NCBI RefSeq assembly: GCF_029269265.1
Contig: NZ_JARIXP010000005.1
Coordinates: 353,028-417,027 of the forward strand
Reading direction: 5' to 3'
Length of the DNA: 64,000 nucleotides
DNA from: Rheinheimera sp. 1928-s
GTDB lineage: Bacteria; Pseudomonadota; Gammaproteobacteria; Enterobacterales; Alteromonadaceae
The notes beneath the pieces are model-generated. The model had not been told where the DNA came from and did not search any database. It saw only the letters and a list, made by a program, of their open reading frames with translations. Below are positions 33,209 to 43,199 of this stretch, piece after piece; position 1 is the stretch's first letter; every line of letters starts with the position of its first letter. The translations under genes were made by a program, and so were the position numbers.

Positions 33209-33229
33209 TGCTTTGCTTCGTATCAGTTA

Positions 33230-33736
33230 TTAGTAAACTAAAACAGCGCGACGGTTTTTAGAGAACGCGCTTTCGTCGTTACCTTCAACAGCTGGTTTCT
33301 CTTCACCGTAGCTAACTACTGACATCTGGCCAGCAGAAACGCCCAGGTTAGCTAAGTATTGAGTCACAGACTGACCACGACGCTCACCTAATGCGATGTT
33401 GTACTCTGGAGTACCACGAGCATCAGTGTGACCTTCAACAGTTACAGTGATGTTTGTGCGAGCGCGTAAGAATGCAGCGTGAGCTTCCAGAACAGAAGCG
33501 AATTCTGAACGGATTTCAGACTTGTCGAAGTCGAAGTAAATAGTGTTGTCTTGACGCAGAGCTTCTAATTGCTGACGCAGCAATTCTTCAGCTGACAGGC
33601 CTTGTTCAACTACTTGGTTTGTAGTTACACCAGTGTTTGCATCAGTAGCAGCTACTTCATCAGTTGAGCTACAAGCAGCTAAAGTTAACACTGGCACCGC
33701 AACTAACAAGCCTTTTAAAACTTTGTTTAAGTTCAT
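33230..33736 (-). CDS. pal: Peptidoglycan-associated lipoprotein Pal
   Basis: 168 residues. The lipoprotein signal peptide ends in lipobox LAAC, so the protein is anchored in the outer membrane. A short linker leads to the OmpA-like peptidoglycan-binding domain (about 60-168), with [34 protein letters not shown] and [15 protein letters not shown]; the conserved Asp and Arg there bind diaminopimelate. Pal interacts with TolB and accumulates at the division site to draw the outer membrane inward. Encoded right after tolB in the conserved operon order. Confidence 0.97.
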   Translation of the reverse strand: MNLNKVLKGLLVAVPVLTLAACSSTDEVAATDANTGVTTNQVVEQGLSAEELLRQQLEALRQDNTIYFDFDKSEIRSEFASVLEAHAAFLRARTNITVTVEGHTDARGTPEYNIALGERRGQSVTQYLANLGVSAGQMSVVSYGEEKPAVEGNDESAFSKNRRAVLVY

Positions 33737-33778
33737 AATTGTTGTCCTTAGTAAATCAATTAACCAAATTTTCGTTTT

Positions 33779-35128
33779 TTATAAAAATGGTGACCATGCC
33801 GGAGATTTAACTCTGCCGTTTGCCGCCGGTAACCGTGCTTTAAAGCGCCCATCCATGGATACCAGTGCCAGTACTTGTGACGAACCGTACAAAGTACTAT
33901 AAATTATCATTGAGCCATTTGGCGCAATGCTTGGTGACTCGTCCAGATAAGTGCGAGTCAACACTTGCATATAGCGACTCTCGACATCCATGCGGGCGAT
34001 ATTATACTGGCCATTTGTTCTATTGACCATAACAATACCACGCCCATCTGGTGTATAAGAGGCAGCTAAATTCATTTCTCCTTCAAATGTTACCCTTTCA
34101 GTAACACCAGAAGCTACATTTACACTGTAAATCTGTGGATTACCACCACGTTCTGAACTAAAAATAATTTTAGAACCATCTGGTGACCATGACGGTTCAG
34201 TATCAATACGTCTGTGATTCGTCAGTTTAGTCAGCGCTTTTGTCGCAATATCCATCACATAAACTTCAGCATTGCCATCTTTTGACAATACCATGGCCAT
34301 CTTACGACCATCCGGAGACCATTTAGGTGCGCCGTTGATACCTTTAAAACTGGTTAATATACTGCGACGGCCAGTGTAGATATCTTGAATATAAATTTGT
34401 GACTGACGTTTCTCGAATGTCACATAAGCCAATTTAGTGCCATCAGGTGACCAGGCCGGAGACATTAAAGGCTCTTTTGCTCTTAATAAAACCTGCTCGT
34501 TTTCACCATCGTAATCTGCTACAACTAATTGATATCTAAAGTCTGCTTTGTCACGTACTAACACATAGGCTATTTTAGTTAAAAAAGCACCACGTTCACC
34601 AGTTAATTTTTCATAGACGATGTCACTGATGCGGTGAGCATATTGTCTGAACTGATCACCACTGATGGTAGTTTCGCGCGCATCCAGCACATGAGTCAGA
34701 CCTGTCGTCAGTTGACCACCGATAATGGCTGAAGACGAACCACCACCTGAAGCCCCTTTAAATACGTCAACTAATTCAAAACGCACAGCGTATCTGTTAA
34801 TTCCTACTTCGCGGATAGTGCCTGTAACTACAGCTTCAACACCTTGTTTCATCCAGCGCTGGTAATCAATCTCTTTGCTGTTGGTCGGCTGCTGCGGCAT
34901 ACGGGTTACTGCGATAGGGTTAAACTTACCGCTACGCATTAAGTCTGCAGACACAATATCAGCAATACGTTGATTTGGCAGTGTAGTGCCTTCAAATTTA
35001 AATGGCACTATCGCAACAGGGCGGGCACTGTCCACACCATCTGTGATGACAATTTCTAAACTGGCATACGATTTTGCACTTAGCACCAGCGCAAACGCCA
35101 CCAGGCTTTTTCCTATCAACTTCAGCAT
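33779..35128 (-). CDS. tolB: Tol-Pal periplasmic protein TolB
   Basis: 449 residues. Signal peptide (about 1-22), an N-terminal alpha/beta domain ([38 protein letters not shown]) and a six-bladed beta-propeller (about 180-449) with repeated WSPDG-type blade signatures ([52 protein letters not shown]). TolB shuttles between Pal and TolA, releasing Pal from TolB when the proton-driven TolQRA motor pulls. Starts four bases after the tolA stop. Confidence 0.97.
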   Translation of the reverse strand: MLKLIGKSLVAFALVLSAKSYASLEIVITDGVDSARPVAIVPFKFEGTTLPNQRIADIVSADLMRSGKFNPIAVTRMPQQPTNSKEIDYQRWMKQGVEAVVTGTIREVGINRYAVRFELVDVFKGASGGGSSSAIIGGQLTTGLTHVLDARETTISGDQFRQYAHRISDIVYEKLTGERGAFLTKIAYVLVRDKADFRYQLVVADYDGENEQVLLRAKEPLMSPAWSPDGTKLAYVTFEKRQSQIYIQDIYTGRRSILTSFKGINGAPKWSPDGRKMAMVLSKDGNAEVYVMDIATKALTKLTNHRRIDTEPSWSPDGSKIIFSSERGGNPQIYSVNVASGVTERVTFEGEMNLAASYTPDGRGIVMVNRTNGQYNIARMDVESRYMQVLTRTYLDESPSIAPNGSMIIYSTLYGSSQVLALVSMDGRFKARLPAANGRVKSPAWSPFL

Positions 35129-35132
35129 ATTG

Positions 35133-36038
35133 TTATCTCAGTTCCGGTTGTAAAATAGTCGTGATGTCTTTTAATGCGTCATATACATCAGGATCTGGCG
35201 ACATTGGGAAGTTGCCCGCCTTTTGTATTGCACGCATCGCCGATTCACAAAGCGCTCTGTCTCCACCTAAGATGGTGCTGGCGGTAACAAAACCATTGCT
35301 GGCCAAACGTATATTTACCCGACACTCTTTGCCACGCATTGTATCGTCTACAAACCAATTTTGTTGGATTTTCGCAACAATCATCGCCAAGTAGCGTTGC
35401 TTCTCGGTCAGGATCTGACCCGCTTTCGCTGCACGGCGTGCTTGTGCTTCTTCTTCCAACTGCTCAGCTAACATTTCTTCCGCAGCTTCACGCTCACGTT
35501 TTTCTTGTTCGGCTTTGGCTTTTTCAGCTTTTTCTTTGGCTGCTTTTTCTTTAGCTGCCTTTTCTTTGGCTGCTTGCTCTTTTTTCTTCTTCTCTATTTC
35601 CTGCTGCTTTTTCTTCTCGTCATCTTTCTTTTTCTTCTCAGCAGCAAGTTTTTGTTGTTTCTCTTTTTCTACAGCCTGTTTTTTCTTTTCTTCAACAGCT
35701 TTTTTTTCTGCTATTTCAGCCTGCTTTTTCTCTTGTTCCTGTTTTTTCAAACGCTGCTCTTCAAGACGTTTATCACGCTCTTCCTGCTGCTTTTTCTTTT
35801 CCAGATCTTTTATACGCTTTTCCTCAGCCTTTTTTTTCTGCTGATTTTTTTCCTTCATGTCATCGAACTGCGACTGATCAACGACAGTTGCATTCAAAGG
35901 CGCACTCAAATCTCCTGGCATTGGTATCACTAAAACTTCTTTGCTTTTAAAGAAGTTAAAATTCGCAAATAAAAGCACAACAACCAAAAGGTGCAAACCA
36001 CCCGAGATGATCAGCGACTTCTTAAACGCTGGTTCCAT
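35133..36038 (-). CDS. tolA: Cell envelope integrity protein TolA
   Basis: About 301 residues from ATG 36038, just after the tolR stop; an ATG at 36056 inside tolR is an alternative. One N-terminal span (about 9-28, [19 protein letters not shown]) anchors it to TolQR. A long Lys/Glu/Gln/Ala helical domain II (about 60-210) includes four near repeats of KEKAA. The C-terminal domain III ([32 protein letters not shown]) reaches TolB/Pal. The extreme codon bias of domain II leaves a long Phe/Leu-rich open frame on the opposite strand that is not a gene. Confidence 0.95.
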   Translation of the reverse strand: MEPAFKKSLIISGGLHLLVVVLLFANFNFFKSKEVLVIPMPGDLSAPLNATVVDQSQFDDMKEKNQQKKKAEEKRIKDLEKKKQQEERDKRLEEQRLKKQEQEKKQAEIAEKKAVEEKKKQAVEKEKQQKLAAEKKKKDDEKKKQQEIEKKKKEQAAKEKAAKEKAAKEKAEKAKAEQEKREREAAEEMLAEQLEEEAQARRAAKAGQILTEKQRYLAMIVAKIQQNWFVDDTMRGKECRVNIRLASNGFVTASTILGGDRALCESAMRAIQKAGNFPMSPDPDVYDALKDITTILQPELR

Positions 36039-36039
36039 C

Positions 36040-36471
36040 TTAGTTTTGCTCCACATCGTCAGTCATTAAACCAACGGAAGGAGCACCGGCATCTTTCAGC
36101 AGGTTCAGTAACTGGATAATGGCTGAATAGTTAACGCGACCATCCCCTTTAATAATCACTTGGGTGCCAGGCTCTAACTGCAGAGTGCCCGCCACTTCCA
36201 ATTGCATTTCCTGAGCGTTAAATGGTCCTTTATTGACACCATCTTTCTCAAAATAATACAAACCACCTTCATCTACTGTTGCCACAAGCGGGGTTTTACC
36301 GTCTTTCATTTGCTCTATAGGCTCAGCATCTGATTTAGGTAATTCCACTTTGACACCTTGCGTAATGATAGGCGTCGTCACCATAAAAATGATCAACAGC
36401 ACCAACATCACGTCGATGTAGGGAACTACGTTGATCTCTGCCACCATACGGCGTTTTTTACGGACGTACAT
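36040..36471 (-). CDS. tolR: Tol-Pal inner-membrane protein TolR (ExbD family)
   Basis: 143 residues. A short cytoplasmic N-terminus (RKKRRMVAEINVVPYIDVML) leads into the single membrane helix with the key Asp of the proton channel (YIDVMLVLLIIFMVTTPI), then a periplasmic domain (VKVELPKSDAEP; GDGRVNYSAIIQLLNLLKDA). With TolQ it forms the proton-driven motor that energises TolA. Its start overlaps the tolQ stop (TAATG), a sign of coupled translation. Confidence 0.96.
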   Translation of the reverse strand: MYVRKKRRMVAEINVVPYIDVMLVLLIIFMVTTPIITQGVKVELPKSDAEPIEQMKDGKTPLVATVDEGGLYYFEKDGVNKGPFNAQEMQLEVAGTLQLEPGTQVIIKGDGRVNYSAIIQLLNLLKDAGAPSVGLMTDDVEQN

Positions 36472-37154
36472 TAGTTGTTTTCTCCGTTGGCCATTGCCTG
36501 ACGGTGCAGAATGTTGGCGAACTCTTCAACAAAGTTTGCGTACGCACTTTCTAGCATTTCCACTTTATGAGAAAACTTGTTGTAAGCAATTACAGCCGGG
36601 ATAGCGGCAAATAAGCCTATAGCTGTTGCGATCAACGCTTCAGCTATACCTGGAGCAACCATAGCCAATGTGGCTTGTTGTACAGCACCTAAAGCGATAA
36701 AGGAGTTCATGATACCCCAGACGGTGCCAAACAAGCCGATGTAAGGGCTGATTGACCCCACAGTAGCCAAAAATGGTAAATGCATTTCCAGACGCTCTAC
36801 TTCACGCGACAAACCAACACGCATAGCGCGTTGAGTGCCCTCCATCACAGCACCGGATTGACGGCTGTTTTTATGTAAACGGGCAAACTCTTTAAAGCCT
36901 GCTTTAAACAGAGCTTCCACACCGTTCACTGTGACTTTAGCGCTGACTTCATTGTACAGTTTGGATAAGTCGATACCTGACCAAAACTTGTCTTCAAATT
37001 GTTTTGTCTCTTCAACTGCAATACTCAGAGCTTTGTTGCGTTGAATGATCATCGCCCACGACATCACAGACATGCCCACCAACAGCAACATAACCAGCTG
37101 CACTACTACACTAGCGTGAAGAATTAGATCAATAACTGATAGTCCGCCTGTCAC
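36471..37154 (-). CDS. tolQ: Tol-Pal inner-membrane motor protein TolQ (ExbB/MotA family)
   Basis: 227 residues from a GTG start at 37154 that overlaps the end of ybgC by 26 bases. It has three membrane helices: one near the N-terminus ([20 protein letters not shown]) and two after a large cytoplasmic loop ([20 protein letters not shown] and [19 protein letters not shown]), the latter two bearing the small and polar residues that line the proton path. Five TolQ surround two TolR helices. It powers outer-membrane constriction during division. Confidence 0.96.
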   Translation of the reverse strand: MTGGLSVIDLILHASVVVQLVMLLLVGMSVMSWAMIIQRNKALSIAVEETKQFEDKFWSGIDLSKLYNEVSAKVTVNGVEALFKAGFKEFARLHKNSRQSGAVMEGTQRAMRVGLSREVERLEMHLPFLATVGSISPYIGLFGTVWGIMNSFIALGAVQQATLAMVAPGIAEALIATAIGLFAAIPAVIAYNKFSHKVEMLESAYANFVEEFANILHRQAMANGENN

Positions 37155-37554
37155 CTGATAACACCCCTAAAACGTCGCGAGGTATTGCACTCGCTTTCAT
37201 TAATGATAGTTTTACGCAAGCAATACTAACCTGCGCTGAACAAAGCAATTCTGCATCTGCGTTGTAGATTTCCTGCCAAAATACCAAACTGGCCCTTTTT
37301 AACTGTCTAATCTCACTTTTTACTAACAGAAGCTGATTAAACCTGCCTGGTTTGTGGTTGTCCATCTGCACGCTTTTCACAACAAAACCAATGTCCTGAC
37401 TAAGCAAGAGGTCTTGTTCTATTCCTAAACTTCTAAGCCATTCTGTTCTGGCTCTTTCAAAGAATTTCAGATAGTTAGCATAATATACTACGCCACCCGC
37501 ATCGGTGTCTTCGTAATATACTCTGACCGGAAACTCGAACACCTCAAGCATCAT
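37129..37554 (-). CDS. ybgC: YbgC acyl-CoA thioesterase
   Basis: 141 residues with the hot-dog fold of 4-hydroxybenzoyl-CoA thioesterase-like proteins. The active-site segment [20 protein letters not shown] contains the catalytic Asp, followed by [14 protein letters not shown]. YbgC hydrolyses acyl-CoA or acyl-ACP thioesters in the cytosol and is tied to phospholipid metabolism. It is the first gene of the tol-pal operon in most Gammaproteobacteria, as here. Two adjacent ATG codons exist and the first is used. A good sigma-70 promoter lies 28 bases upstream. Confidence 0.93.
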   Translation of the reverse strand: MMLEVFEFPVRVYYEDTDAGGVVYYANYLKFFERARTEWLRSLGIEQDLLLSQDIGFVVKSVQMDNHKPGRFNQLLLVKSEIRQLKRASLVFWQEIYNADAELLCSAQVSIACVKLSLMKASAIPRDVLGVLSGDRRTISY

Positions 37555-37581
37555 ACTGTTTTGCCATCCAAATTGGTCGCT

Positions 37582-37610
37582 ATGATATTGGAGGCCACTG
37601 CCGAACTCAA
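37582..37610 (-). promoter_or_regulatory. Sigma-70 promoter of the ybgC-tol-pal operon
   Basis: -35 TTGAGT (37610-37605), 17-base spacer, -10 TATCAT (37587-37582). The predicted start lies about 20 bases before ybgC. Confidence 0.6.
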
Positions 37611-37928
37611 CAGGGCGACCCTTACCGGAGTTAAAAATATTTTACTTTTACAGCCATTTTGACTGATTAAAAAAACTCTGGGTCTTATATTCATAAAAAG
37701 TTTCATCTTCACGGCAGAAGGGGAAAAAATAGCGACTAATGACCATTTTACTCAGTCAGATAAATTTTGCTCAAAAAATAGTAATTCGGAGCAAACATTC
37801 ACCCCGTTCAGCGCCCCTTAATTTTCAAGGCCTGGCGATATAGCGACCACAAAATGAGATTAAAATTCACACAAAACCACTATTTATTCAGATTAAAAAA
37901 AGTAATTCGAAATCTCAATTTTTCTAGT
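37611..37928. other. AT-rich gap between divergent ybgC and small-RNA promoters
   Basis: No coding frame supported. It contains poly-A/T stretches and two copies of AGTAATTCG (37780 and 37901) following A-runs. Regulatory sites for either promoter may lie here, but I cannot name any. Confidence 0.5.
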
Positions 37929-37957
37929 TTGAAGTAAATGCACTAACTCCCTAAAAT
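37929..37957 (+). promoter_or_regulatory. Sigma-70 promoter of the candidate small RNA
   Basis: -35 TTGAAG (37929-37934), exact 17-base spacer, -10 TAAAAT (37952-37957). The expected start is near 37964. No plus-strand coding gene follows, only the stem-loop region ending at 38138. Confidence 0.6.
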
Positions 37958-37963
37958 GCCCCG

Positions 37964-38138
37964 GTGTTCTGAGCTAGCGCAAAAGTTTCGGCCCTTGTGC
38001 CCCAACTTTAGTGATGAATACTGGTGATGTGATTATCTGTTCGAAGATGGTCATGTTGCTTCTCAACATGTTCCCTGGATTTTGAAGATTTACTTCAACT
38101 TGTTGCATTCGCCCGCTAATTTAGCGGGCTTTTTTTTT
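37964..38138 (+). ncRNA. Candidate trans-acting small RNA between ybgC and ruvB
   Basis: About 175 bases run from a good promoter to a strong U-tract terminator, on the strand opposite to both neighbours. Four local stem-loops can be read directly: AAAGTT (37982) / AACTTT (38004) with an inner GGC/GCC; CATGTTG (38052) / CAACATG (38064); TTGAAG (38082) / CTTCAA (38093); and the terminator stem. Unpaired stretches such as GTGATGTGATTATCTG could pair with targets. A nine-U tail fits Hfq binding. The only frame of note is 23 codons at 38014 and lacks a ribosome-binding site. It matches none of Spot 42, RyhB, GcvB or 6S that I could recall. Confidence 0.6.
38111..38138 (+). terminator. Strong plus-strand terminator of the small RNA
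   Basis: Nine-base stem GCCCGCTAA/TTAGCGGGC with a one-base centre (four-base loop in practice), then nine T. There is no T-run on the other strand, so it is unidirectional. Confidence 0.85.
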
Positions 38139-38201
38139 CGGTAAAATCCAAAGTCTAAGTCTGCCAGCAGACTTCCCCACTGGCAGCAAGCCAAGGTATC
38201 G

Positions 38202-39212
38202 TTAATTCGACTCTGGTAAATCAAAACCAAAATGTTTATAGGCTGCTGGTGAGACGATGCGGCCTCGTGGTGTGCGCTGGATAAAACCTTGTTGGATTAA
38301 AAAAGGTTCTATTACATCTTCGATGGTTTCTTTCTCTTCACCTATAGCGGCAGCCAGGTTATCCAGTCCGACAGGACCGCCACCGAACTTTTCGATAATA
38401 CTCAGCATTAACTTTCTGTCCATATAGTCAAAACCACTGGCGTCGACATCCACCATATGTAAAGCGGCTGAGGCAATTTCAACAGGTACCAAACCACTGG
38501 ACTTCACCTGTGCATAATCACGCACCCGTCTTAAAAGACGGTTAGCAATACGAGGTGTACCACGGGAACGTCGGGCAATTTCTGTTGCTGCAGGCAGTTC
38601 CAGCTCTAAATTCAGATAGTGCGCTGAGCGTAAAATAATTTGTGCCAGTTCATCAACTTTATAAAACTCCAGTCGTTGCACTATGCCAAAGCGGTCACGT
38701 AGTGGCGAAGTTAAAGCGCCAGCTCTGGTGGTTGCGCCTATTAAGGTGAAAGGCGGTAACTCCAGCTTGATAGAACGGGCAGCAGGCCCCTCGCCTATCA
38801 TAATATCCAGCTGATAGTCTTCCATCGCCGGGTATAAAATCTCTTCCACTACAGGGCTTAAGCGGTGAATTTCATCAATAAAAAGTACATCGTTGGGTTC
38901 GAGGTTGGTTAGAAGCGCCGCTAAATCACCGGCTTTTTCAAGCACAGGACCTGAGGTGTTTTTAATATTCACACCCATTTCATTGGCAACCACCATCGCA
39001 AGGGTGGTTTTACCTAAACCCGGCGGACCAAAAATGAGCAGATGATCCAAAGGCTCACCACGACCGCGGGCCGCTTCAATAAAAATAGCCATTTGCTCTT
39101 TCACATGACTCTGGCCTGTGTAATCGGCCAGTGATTTTGGCCGAATGGCGCGGTCAATCAGCTCATCTTCGCGACTGGCTTTGGTATCGATCAGACGATC
39201 GGCTTCTATCAT
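38202..39212 (-). CDS. ruvB: Holliday junction branch migration helicase RuvB
   Basis: 336 residues, the usual length. AAA+ core with Walker [10 protein letters not shown], Walker B FIDEIHRL, sensor-1 [18 protein letters not shown] and arginine-finger region, then a C-terminal winged helix ([20 protein letters not shown]). Two RuvB hexamers pump DNA through the RuvA-bound junction during recombination repair. Downstream of ruvC and ruvA in one leftward cluster. A LexA box was not seen. Confidence 0.97.
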   Translation of the reverse strand: MIEADRLIDTKASREDELIDRAIRPKSLADYTGQSHVKEQMAIFIEAARGRGEPLDHLLIFGPPGLGKTTLAMVVANEMGVNIKNTSGPVLEKAGDLAALLTNLEPNDVLFIDEIHRLSPVVEEILYPAMEDYQLDIMIGEGPAARSIKLELPPFTLIGATTRAGALTSPLRDRFGIVQRLEFYKVDELAQIILRSAHYLNLELELPAATEIARRSRGTPRIANRLLRRVRDYAQVKSSGLVPVEIASAALHMVDVDASGFDYMDRKLMLSIIEKFGGGPVGLDNLAAAIGEEKETIEDVIEPFLIQQGFIQRTPRGRIVSPAAYKHFGFDLPESN

Positions 39213-39257
39213 GAGTTTTCCCGGTTAAATCTGTTTTAAATGTGGGCTAAATCTGGT

Positions 39258-39887
39258 TTAAATCATACTGCGCAGAGCGAGTTTGATCAGCTGTTCGCTG
39301 CTCATATCGGCCTGCTTAATTTTTTGTACTGCTTTGCTGGCTTGCAACTGACTATACCCCAAAGCTACCAATGCACTGATCGCATCCTGCTCTGCACTTT
39401 CAACCAGTTCAAACGAATCGACTTCATCGCCGGCAAGCACTAAATGGTCAGTGACAGGAGTGCTGATATTCAAGCCCCAGTCTTTTAAGCGATCACGCAT
39501 TTCAATCAATAAACGCTCTGCGGTTTTTTTACCAACGCCGGGTAACTTCACCAGGGTGCTGATATCGTCGTGTTGTACACAACGGACAAACTGCTGGGCT
39601 GAAAGGCCGGATAAGATAGTAAGAGCTAACTTCGGTCCTATGCCATTGGCTTTTATCAGTTGACGAAATAAAGCACGTTCTGTGCTGGTGTGAAAACCAT
39701 AGAGAAGTTGTGCATCTTCACGCACCACAAAGTGGGTGTAGATCACGGCTTCTTTGCCAACTTCCGGCAATTTATAAAAGCTGGTTAAAGGCAGTTGCAC
39801 TTCGTAACCCACACCTGCCACATCAATGAGTAAATCCGGCGCCTGCTTTTCTAAAATAACACCACGTAATAATCCAATCACAGTCAA
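39258..39887 (-). CDS. ruvA: Holliday junction-binding protein RuvA
   Basis: 209 residues. N-terminal OB-fold ([20 protein letters not shown]), two helix-hairpin-helix motifs ([19 protein letters not shown] and [19 protein letters not shown]) that hold junction DNA, a flexible linker, and a C-terminal domain III that contacts RuvB ([19 protein letters not shown]). Tetramers bind the four-way junction and recruit RuvB. It lies 22 bases after ruvC and 45 bases before ruvB. Confidence 0.97.
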   Translation of the reverse strand: MTVIGLLRGVILEKQAPDLLIDVAGVGYEVQLPLTSFYKLPEVGKEAVIYTHFVVREDAQLLYGFHTSTERALFRQLIKANGIGPKLALTILSGLSAQQFVRCVQHDDISTLVKLPGVGKKTAERLLIEMRDRLKDWGLNISTPVTDHLVLAGDEVDSFELVESAEQDAISALVALGYSQLQASKAVQKIKQADMSSEQLIKLALRSMI

Positions 39888-39909
39888 AAGCTCCGGTATT
39901 CAGAAAAAA

Positions 39910-40431
39910 TCAGCGCAGGCGACCACGCACTGTTTTGGTGGCCTGCCCTGCCATATGCAATAAACTTTGGTGAGTATGCCCGTGACACATAGCCACAGCA
40001 AGAGCGTCGGCAGCATCAGCTTGTGGATTGCCGGGTAATTTCAGTAAGGTGCGGATCATATGCTGCACCTGAGTTTTATCCGCAGCACCAGTACCGACTA
40101 CAGCTTGTTTGACCTGACGGGCTGAGTATTCAAAGACTTCAAGACCCGCATTTTTTGCAGCCACTATAGCGGCACCACGAGCTTGCCCGAGTTTTAAAGC
40201 CGAGTCAGGATTGCGCGCCATAAACACCTGCTCTATCGCAAATACATCAGGCTGGGTTTGCTGAATAATTTCACTGACACCATCAAAAATTTGTTTCAAC
40301 CGATCAGGAATATCGTTTAGCGTTAAACGAATACAACCACTGGCAATGTACTCAAATTTCTGACCTGTCTGGCGCACAACCCCGTAACCTGTTAAACGGC
40401 TGCCGGGGTCAATGCCAAGGATGATAGCCAT
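39910..40431 (-). CDS. ruvC: Crossover junction endodeoxyribonuclease RuvC
   Basis: 173 residues with the RNase H-like fold. The first catalytic Asp is in [16 protein letters not shown], Glu in [20 protein letters not shown], and the C-terminal acidic pair in [18 protein letters not shown]. It resolves Holliday junctions by paired nicks after RuvAB branch migration. Its start overlaps the yebC stop (TAATG). Confidence 0.97.
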   Translation of the reverse strand: MAIILGIDPGSRLTGYGVVRQTGQKFEYIASGCIRLTLNDIPDRLKQIFDGVSEIIQQTQPDVFAIEQVFMARNPDSALKLGQARGAAIVAAKNAGLEVFEYSARQVKQAVVGTGAADKTQVQHMIRTLLKLPGNPQADAADALAVAMCHGHTHQSLLHMAGQATKTVRGRLR

Positions 40432-41171
40432 TAAGGCACTAACGCCATCACGTCTTCCGCAATCTCTGCATTGTGGTAGACGTTTTGCACATCGTCGAAG
40501 TCTTCAAGCATGTCAATGAGCTTAAAAAACTTCAGTACATGCTCTGCATCCACTTCAGCTTTGACGGAAGGTACCATGGTAATTTCAGCGTCATCCGCCA
40601 CTAACTTAGCGGCCTCCAAGGCTTCACATACATCGTTAAAGCTGTCAGGGCTAGTGATCACTTCAATACTGCCATCCTCGTGACTAACCACATCTTCAGC
40701 GCCCGCCTCTAATGCGATGTCCAGCACCTGATCTTCCGACAAACCCGGTGCAAAAGAGATAATGCCTTTTTTACTGAATAAATAGCTGACAGAACCTGCT
40801 GTGCCCATATTGCCGTATTTGGTAAAAGCACTGCGCACATCAGCTACAGTGCGTTTATGGTTATCGGTCAGGGTTTCCACCACTATAGCCACACCACAAG
40901 GGCCATAACCTTCGTACACCAGCTCTTCGTAATTACTGCCATCCTGCTCACCAGCGCCCCGTTTAATAGCTCTGTCTATTGCATCACGGGTCATATTATT
41001 CAGCAGTGCTTTGGCGACAGCAGTACGTAAACGTGGATTAGCATCCACATCGGCACTGATGCGGGCAGACACAGTCAGCTCACGAATAAGTTTGGTGAAA
41101 ATCTTGACCCGCTTGGCATCCTGACGAGCCTTGCGGTGCTTCATGTTAGCCCATTTACTATGACCAGCCAT
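40431..41171 (-). CDS. yebC: YebC/PmpR-family protein
   Basis: About 246 residues from ATG 41171, which gives the conserved family start [18 protein letters not shown]. Upstream in-frame ATG (41177) and TTG (41180) are nearer to the GGAG. YebC proteins were described as DNA-binding regulators, and recent work gives family members a role in relieving ribosome stalling at proline-rich stretches. Family segments [38 protein letters not shown] and [15 protein letters not shown] are present. The classic yebC-ruvC linkage is conserved. Confidence 0.93.
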   Translation of the reverse strand: MAGHSKWANMKHRKARQDAKRVKIFTKLIRELTVSARISADVDANPRLRTAVAKALLNNMTRDAIDRAIKRGAGEQDGSNYEELVYEGYGPCGVAIVVETLTDNHKRTVADVRSAFTKYGNMGTAGSVSYLFSKKGIISFAPGLSEDQVLDIALEAGAEDVVSHEDGSIEVITSPDSFNDVCEALEAAKLVADDAEITMVPSVKAEVDAEHVLKFFKLIDMLEDFDDVQNVYHNAEIAEDVMALVP

Positions 41172-41202
41172 GTGCATCAAACTCCATTGTAATTATAAAA
41201 GT

Positions 41203-41222
41203 GAAGCGGCCTTAGCCGCTTC
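41203..41222 (-). other. Hairpin between aspS and yebC
   Basis: Perfect eight-base stem GAAGCGGC/GCCGCTTC with a four-base loop in the gap after aspS. Only a short CACTTTTAT follows on the minus strand, so it is a weak terminator or a message-stabilising hairpin. Confidence 0.4.
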
Positions 41223-41271
41223 AACATAGTTCATCAAAAGCGCGCAATAACGGGTTGCGGCACTTCGTCAG

Positions 41272-43047
41272 TTATTGTTTTTTTACCACTTGAATACCCA
41301 GCTCAGCCAGTTGAGCCGGATTGGCTTCACCTGGTGCATCGGTCAAAGGGCAAGCAGCAGTGGCTGTTTTTGGGAAAGCCATGACATCACGAATGGACGT
41401 GGCGCCAGTCATTAACATCACCAAACGGTCTAGGCCAAAAGCTAAACCTGCATGCGGAGGCGCACCATAACGTAAGGCTTCCAGTAAGAAACCAAACTTC
41501 TCAGCCGCTTCTTCATCACTGATCCCCAGTAACTGGAATACTTTGGCCTGCACATCTGGGGTGTGGATACGTACTGAACCACCACCTAACTCAGTACCAT
41601 TTAATACCATATCGTAGGCGTTGGATAACAGCGCTCTGTGATCCAGCTTATCCATTTCGGTAGCCAAAAATTCAGCTGTATCCAAAGGTGAAGTAAAGGG
41701 ATGGTGTACCGCAGAGAAACTGCCATCATCGTTTTCTTCAAACATTGGGAAGTCCACTACCCACAATGGTTTCCAGCCCTGCACCGTTAAGCCTAAATCT
41801 TCACCTAACTTCAGCCGCAAAGCGCCCATCGCTTCACAGACTACTTTGTAGCTATCAGCGCCGAAGAAAATTAAGTCGCCTGTAGTCGCTTCAGTGCGGC
41901 TTAAAATTTCGCTGATAATTTCAGGCGTTAAAAACTTGGCAACAGGAGACTGGATACCTTCAGCGCCTGCGTTGATATCGTTCACTTTTAACCAGGCCAA
42001 ACCTTTAGCGCCGTAAATGCCGACAAATGCTGTGTAATTATCGATGTCTTTACGTGAGACTTTTTCCGCAGCGCCAGGCACTTTTAACGCAACAACACGA
42101 CCTTTGTTATCGTTGGCTGGGCCTGAGAATACTTTAAACTCCACGTCTTTTAAAAGGTCTGCCACATCGACAAACTGCATTGGGTTACGCAAGTCTGGTT
42201 TGTCTGAACCATATAAGCGCATGGCTTCGTTGTAGGTCATGCGAGGCATTTTACCTAAATCGACATCCAAAAGCTGCAGGAACATCTGGTGCACCATCTG
42301 CTCTGTCACTTCCATCACCTGCTCTGAGGTCATGAACGAAGTTTCGATATCAATCTGCGTAAATTCCGGCTGACGGTCAGCACGCAAATCTTCGTCACGG
42401 AAACATTTCACGATTTGGTAATAGCGATCCAGGCCCGCCATCATCAGCAATTGTTTAAACAACTGTGGTGATTGTGGCAAAGCGAAAAACTGACCTTTGT
42501 GTGTACGGCTCGGTACTAAATAGTCACGGGCACCTTCAGGAGTTGCTTTGGTCAGGATTGGCGTTTCAACGTCTAAAAAGCCATGGCTGTCCATAAAGTT
42601 ACGCACGAAGCTGGTGACTTTAGCGCGGAACTTTAAGCGATCGCTCATCAGAGGACGGCGTAAATCGATGTAGCGGTACTTTAAACGCTGTTCTTCGCTG
42701 TTATTTTGGTTTGAATCTAAAGGCAAAGGTGCAGATTTATTCAAAATAGTCAGGCTGGAAGCGTAGACTTCTACTTCACCTGTGGCCATCTCACTGTTGA
42801 CCTGAGATTCAGGACGAGCGCGCACAGTGCCTGTCAATTGCACACAAAATTCATTACGTAAATCTGCAGCCTGAGAGAATAAGTCAGTTAAGTCCGGATC
42901 AAAAAATACCTGAACCAGGCCTTCGCGGTCGCGCAGGTCAATAAAAATCAAACCACCTAAGTCACGACGACGGTTTACCCAACCACATAATGAAACCTGT
43001 TGACCAATGTTTTCTGCCTTTAATGAACCGCAATAATGGCTACGCAT
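41272..43047 (-). CDS. aspS: Aspartate-tRNA ligase
   Basis: 591 residues, bacterial-type length. N-terminal OB-fold anticodon-binding domain ([40 protein letters not shown]), class II catalytic core with motif 2 ([20 protein letters not shown]) and motif 3 ([15 protein letters not shown]), and the bacterial GAD insertion between them (about 290-420). It charges tRNA-Asp in the cytosol. First gene of the leftward aspS-yebC-ruvCAB cluster, separated from yebC by 100 bases with a hairpin. Confidence 0.97.
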   Translation of the reverse strand: MRSHYCGSLKAENIGQQVSLCGWVNRRRDLGGLIFIDLRDREGLVQVFFDPDLTDLFSQAADLRNEFCVQLTGTVRARPESQVNSEMATGEVEVYASSLTILNKSAPLPLDSNQNNSEEQRLKYRYIDLRRPLMSDRLKFRAKVTSFVRNFMDSHGFLDVETPILTKATPEGARDYLVPSRTHKGQFFALPQSPQLFKQLLMMAGLDRYYQIVKCFRDEDLRADRQPEFTQIDIETSFMTSEQVMEVTEQMVHQMFLQLLDVDLGKMPRMTYNEAMRLYGSDKPDLRNPMQFVDVADLLKDVEFKVFSGPANDNKGRVVALKVPGAAEKVSRKDIDNYTAFVGIYGAKGLAWLKVNDINAGAEGIQSPVAKFLTPEIISEILSRTEATTGDLIFFGADSYKVVCEAMGALRLKLGEDLGLTVQGWKPLWVVDFPMFEENDDGSFSAVHHPFTSPLDTAEFLATEMDKLDHRALLSNAYDMVLNGTELGGGSVRIHTPDVQAKVFQLLGISDEEAAEKFGFLLEALRYGAPPHAGLAFGLDRLVMLMTGATSIRDVMAFPKTATAACPLTDAPGEANPAQLAELGIQVVKKQ

Positions 43048-43199
43048 TAACTTATCCTTTCAGTCGAACTTTAATCTGCCTGTGAAAATGAGCGCTAATT
43101 ATATAGAAAAGACGCTTAATGTCACTGCTCTTAAGGCCTGTTGAGGTTTGGAAATTGAATTTTGTTCGTCTGAGCAGAGCTTTGACCGCAAAACGAGGA

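Noticed and set aside
35505-35933. Long Phe/Leu/Ser-rich plus-strand frames opposite tolA
   Set aside because: They are the complement of the Lys/Glu/Ala-rich TolA helical domain; composition alone keeps them open, and there is no ribosome-binding site.
38014-38085. 23-codon hydrophobic frame within the candidate small RNA
   Set aside because: No ribosome-binding site upstream, and it spans the CATGTTG hairpin; treated as non-coding, though a dual-function RNA is not excluded.
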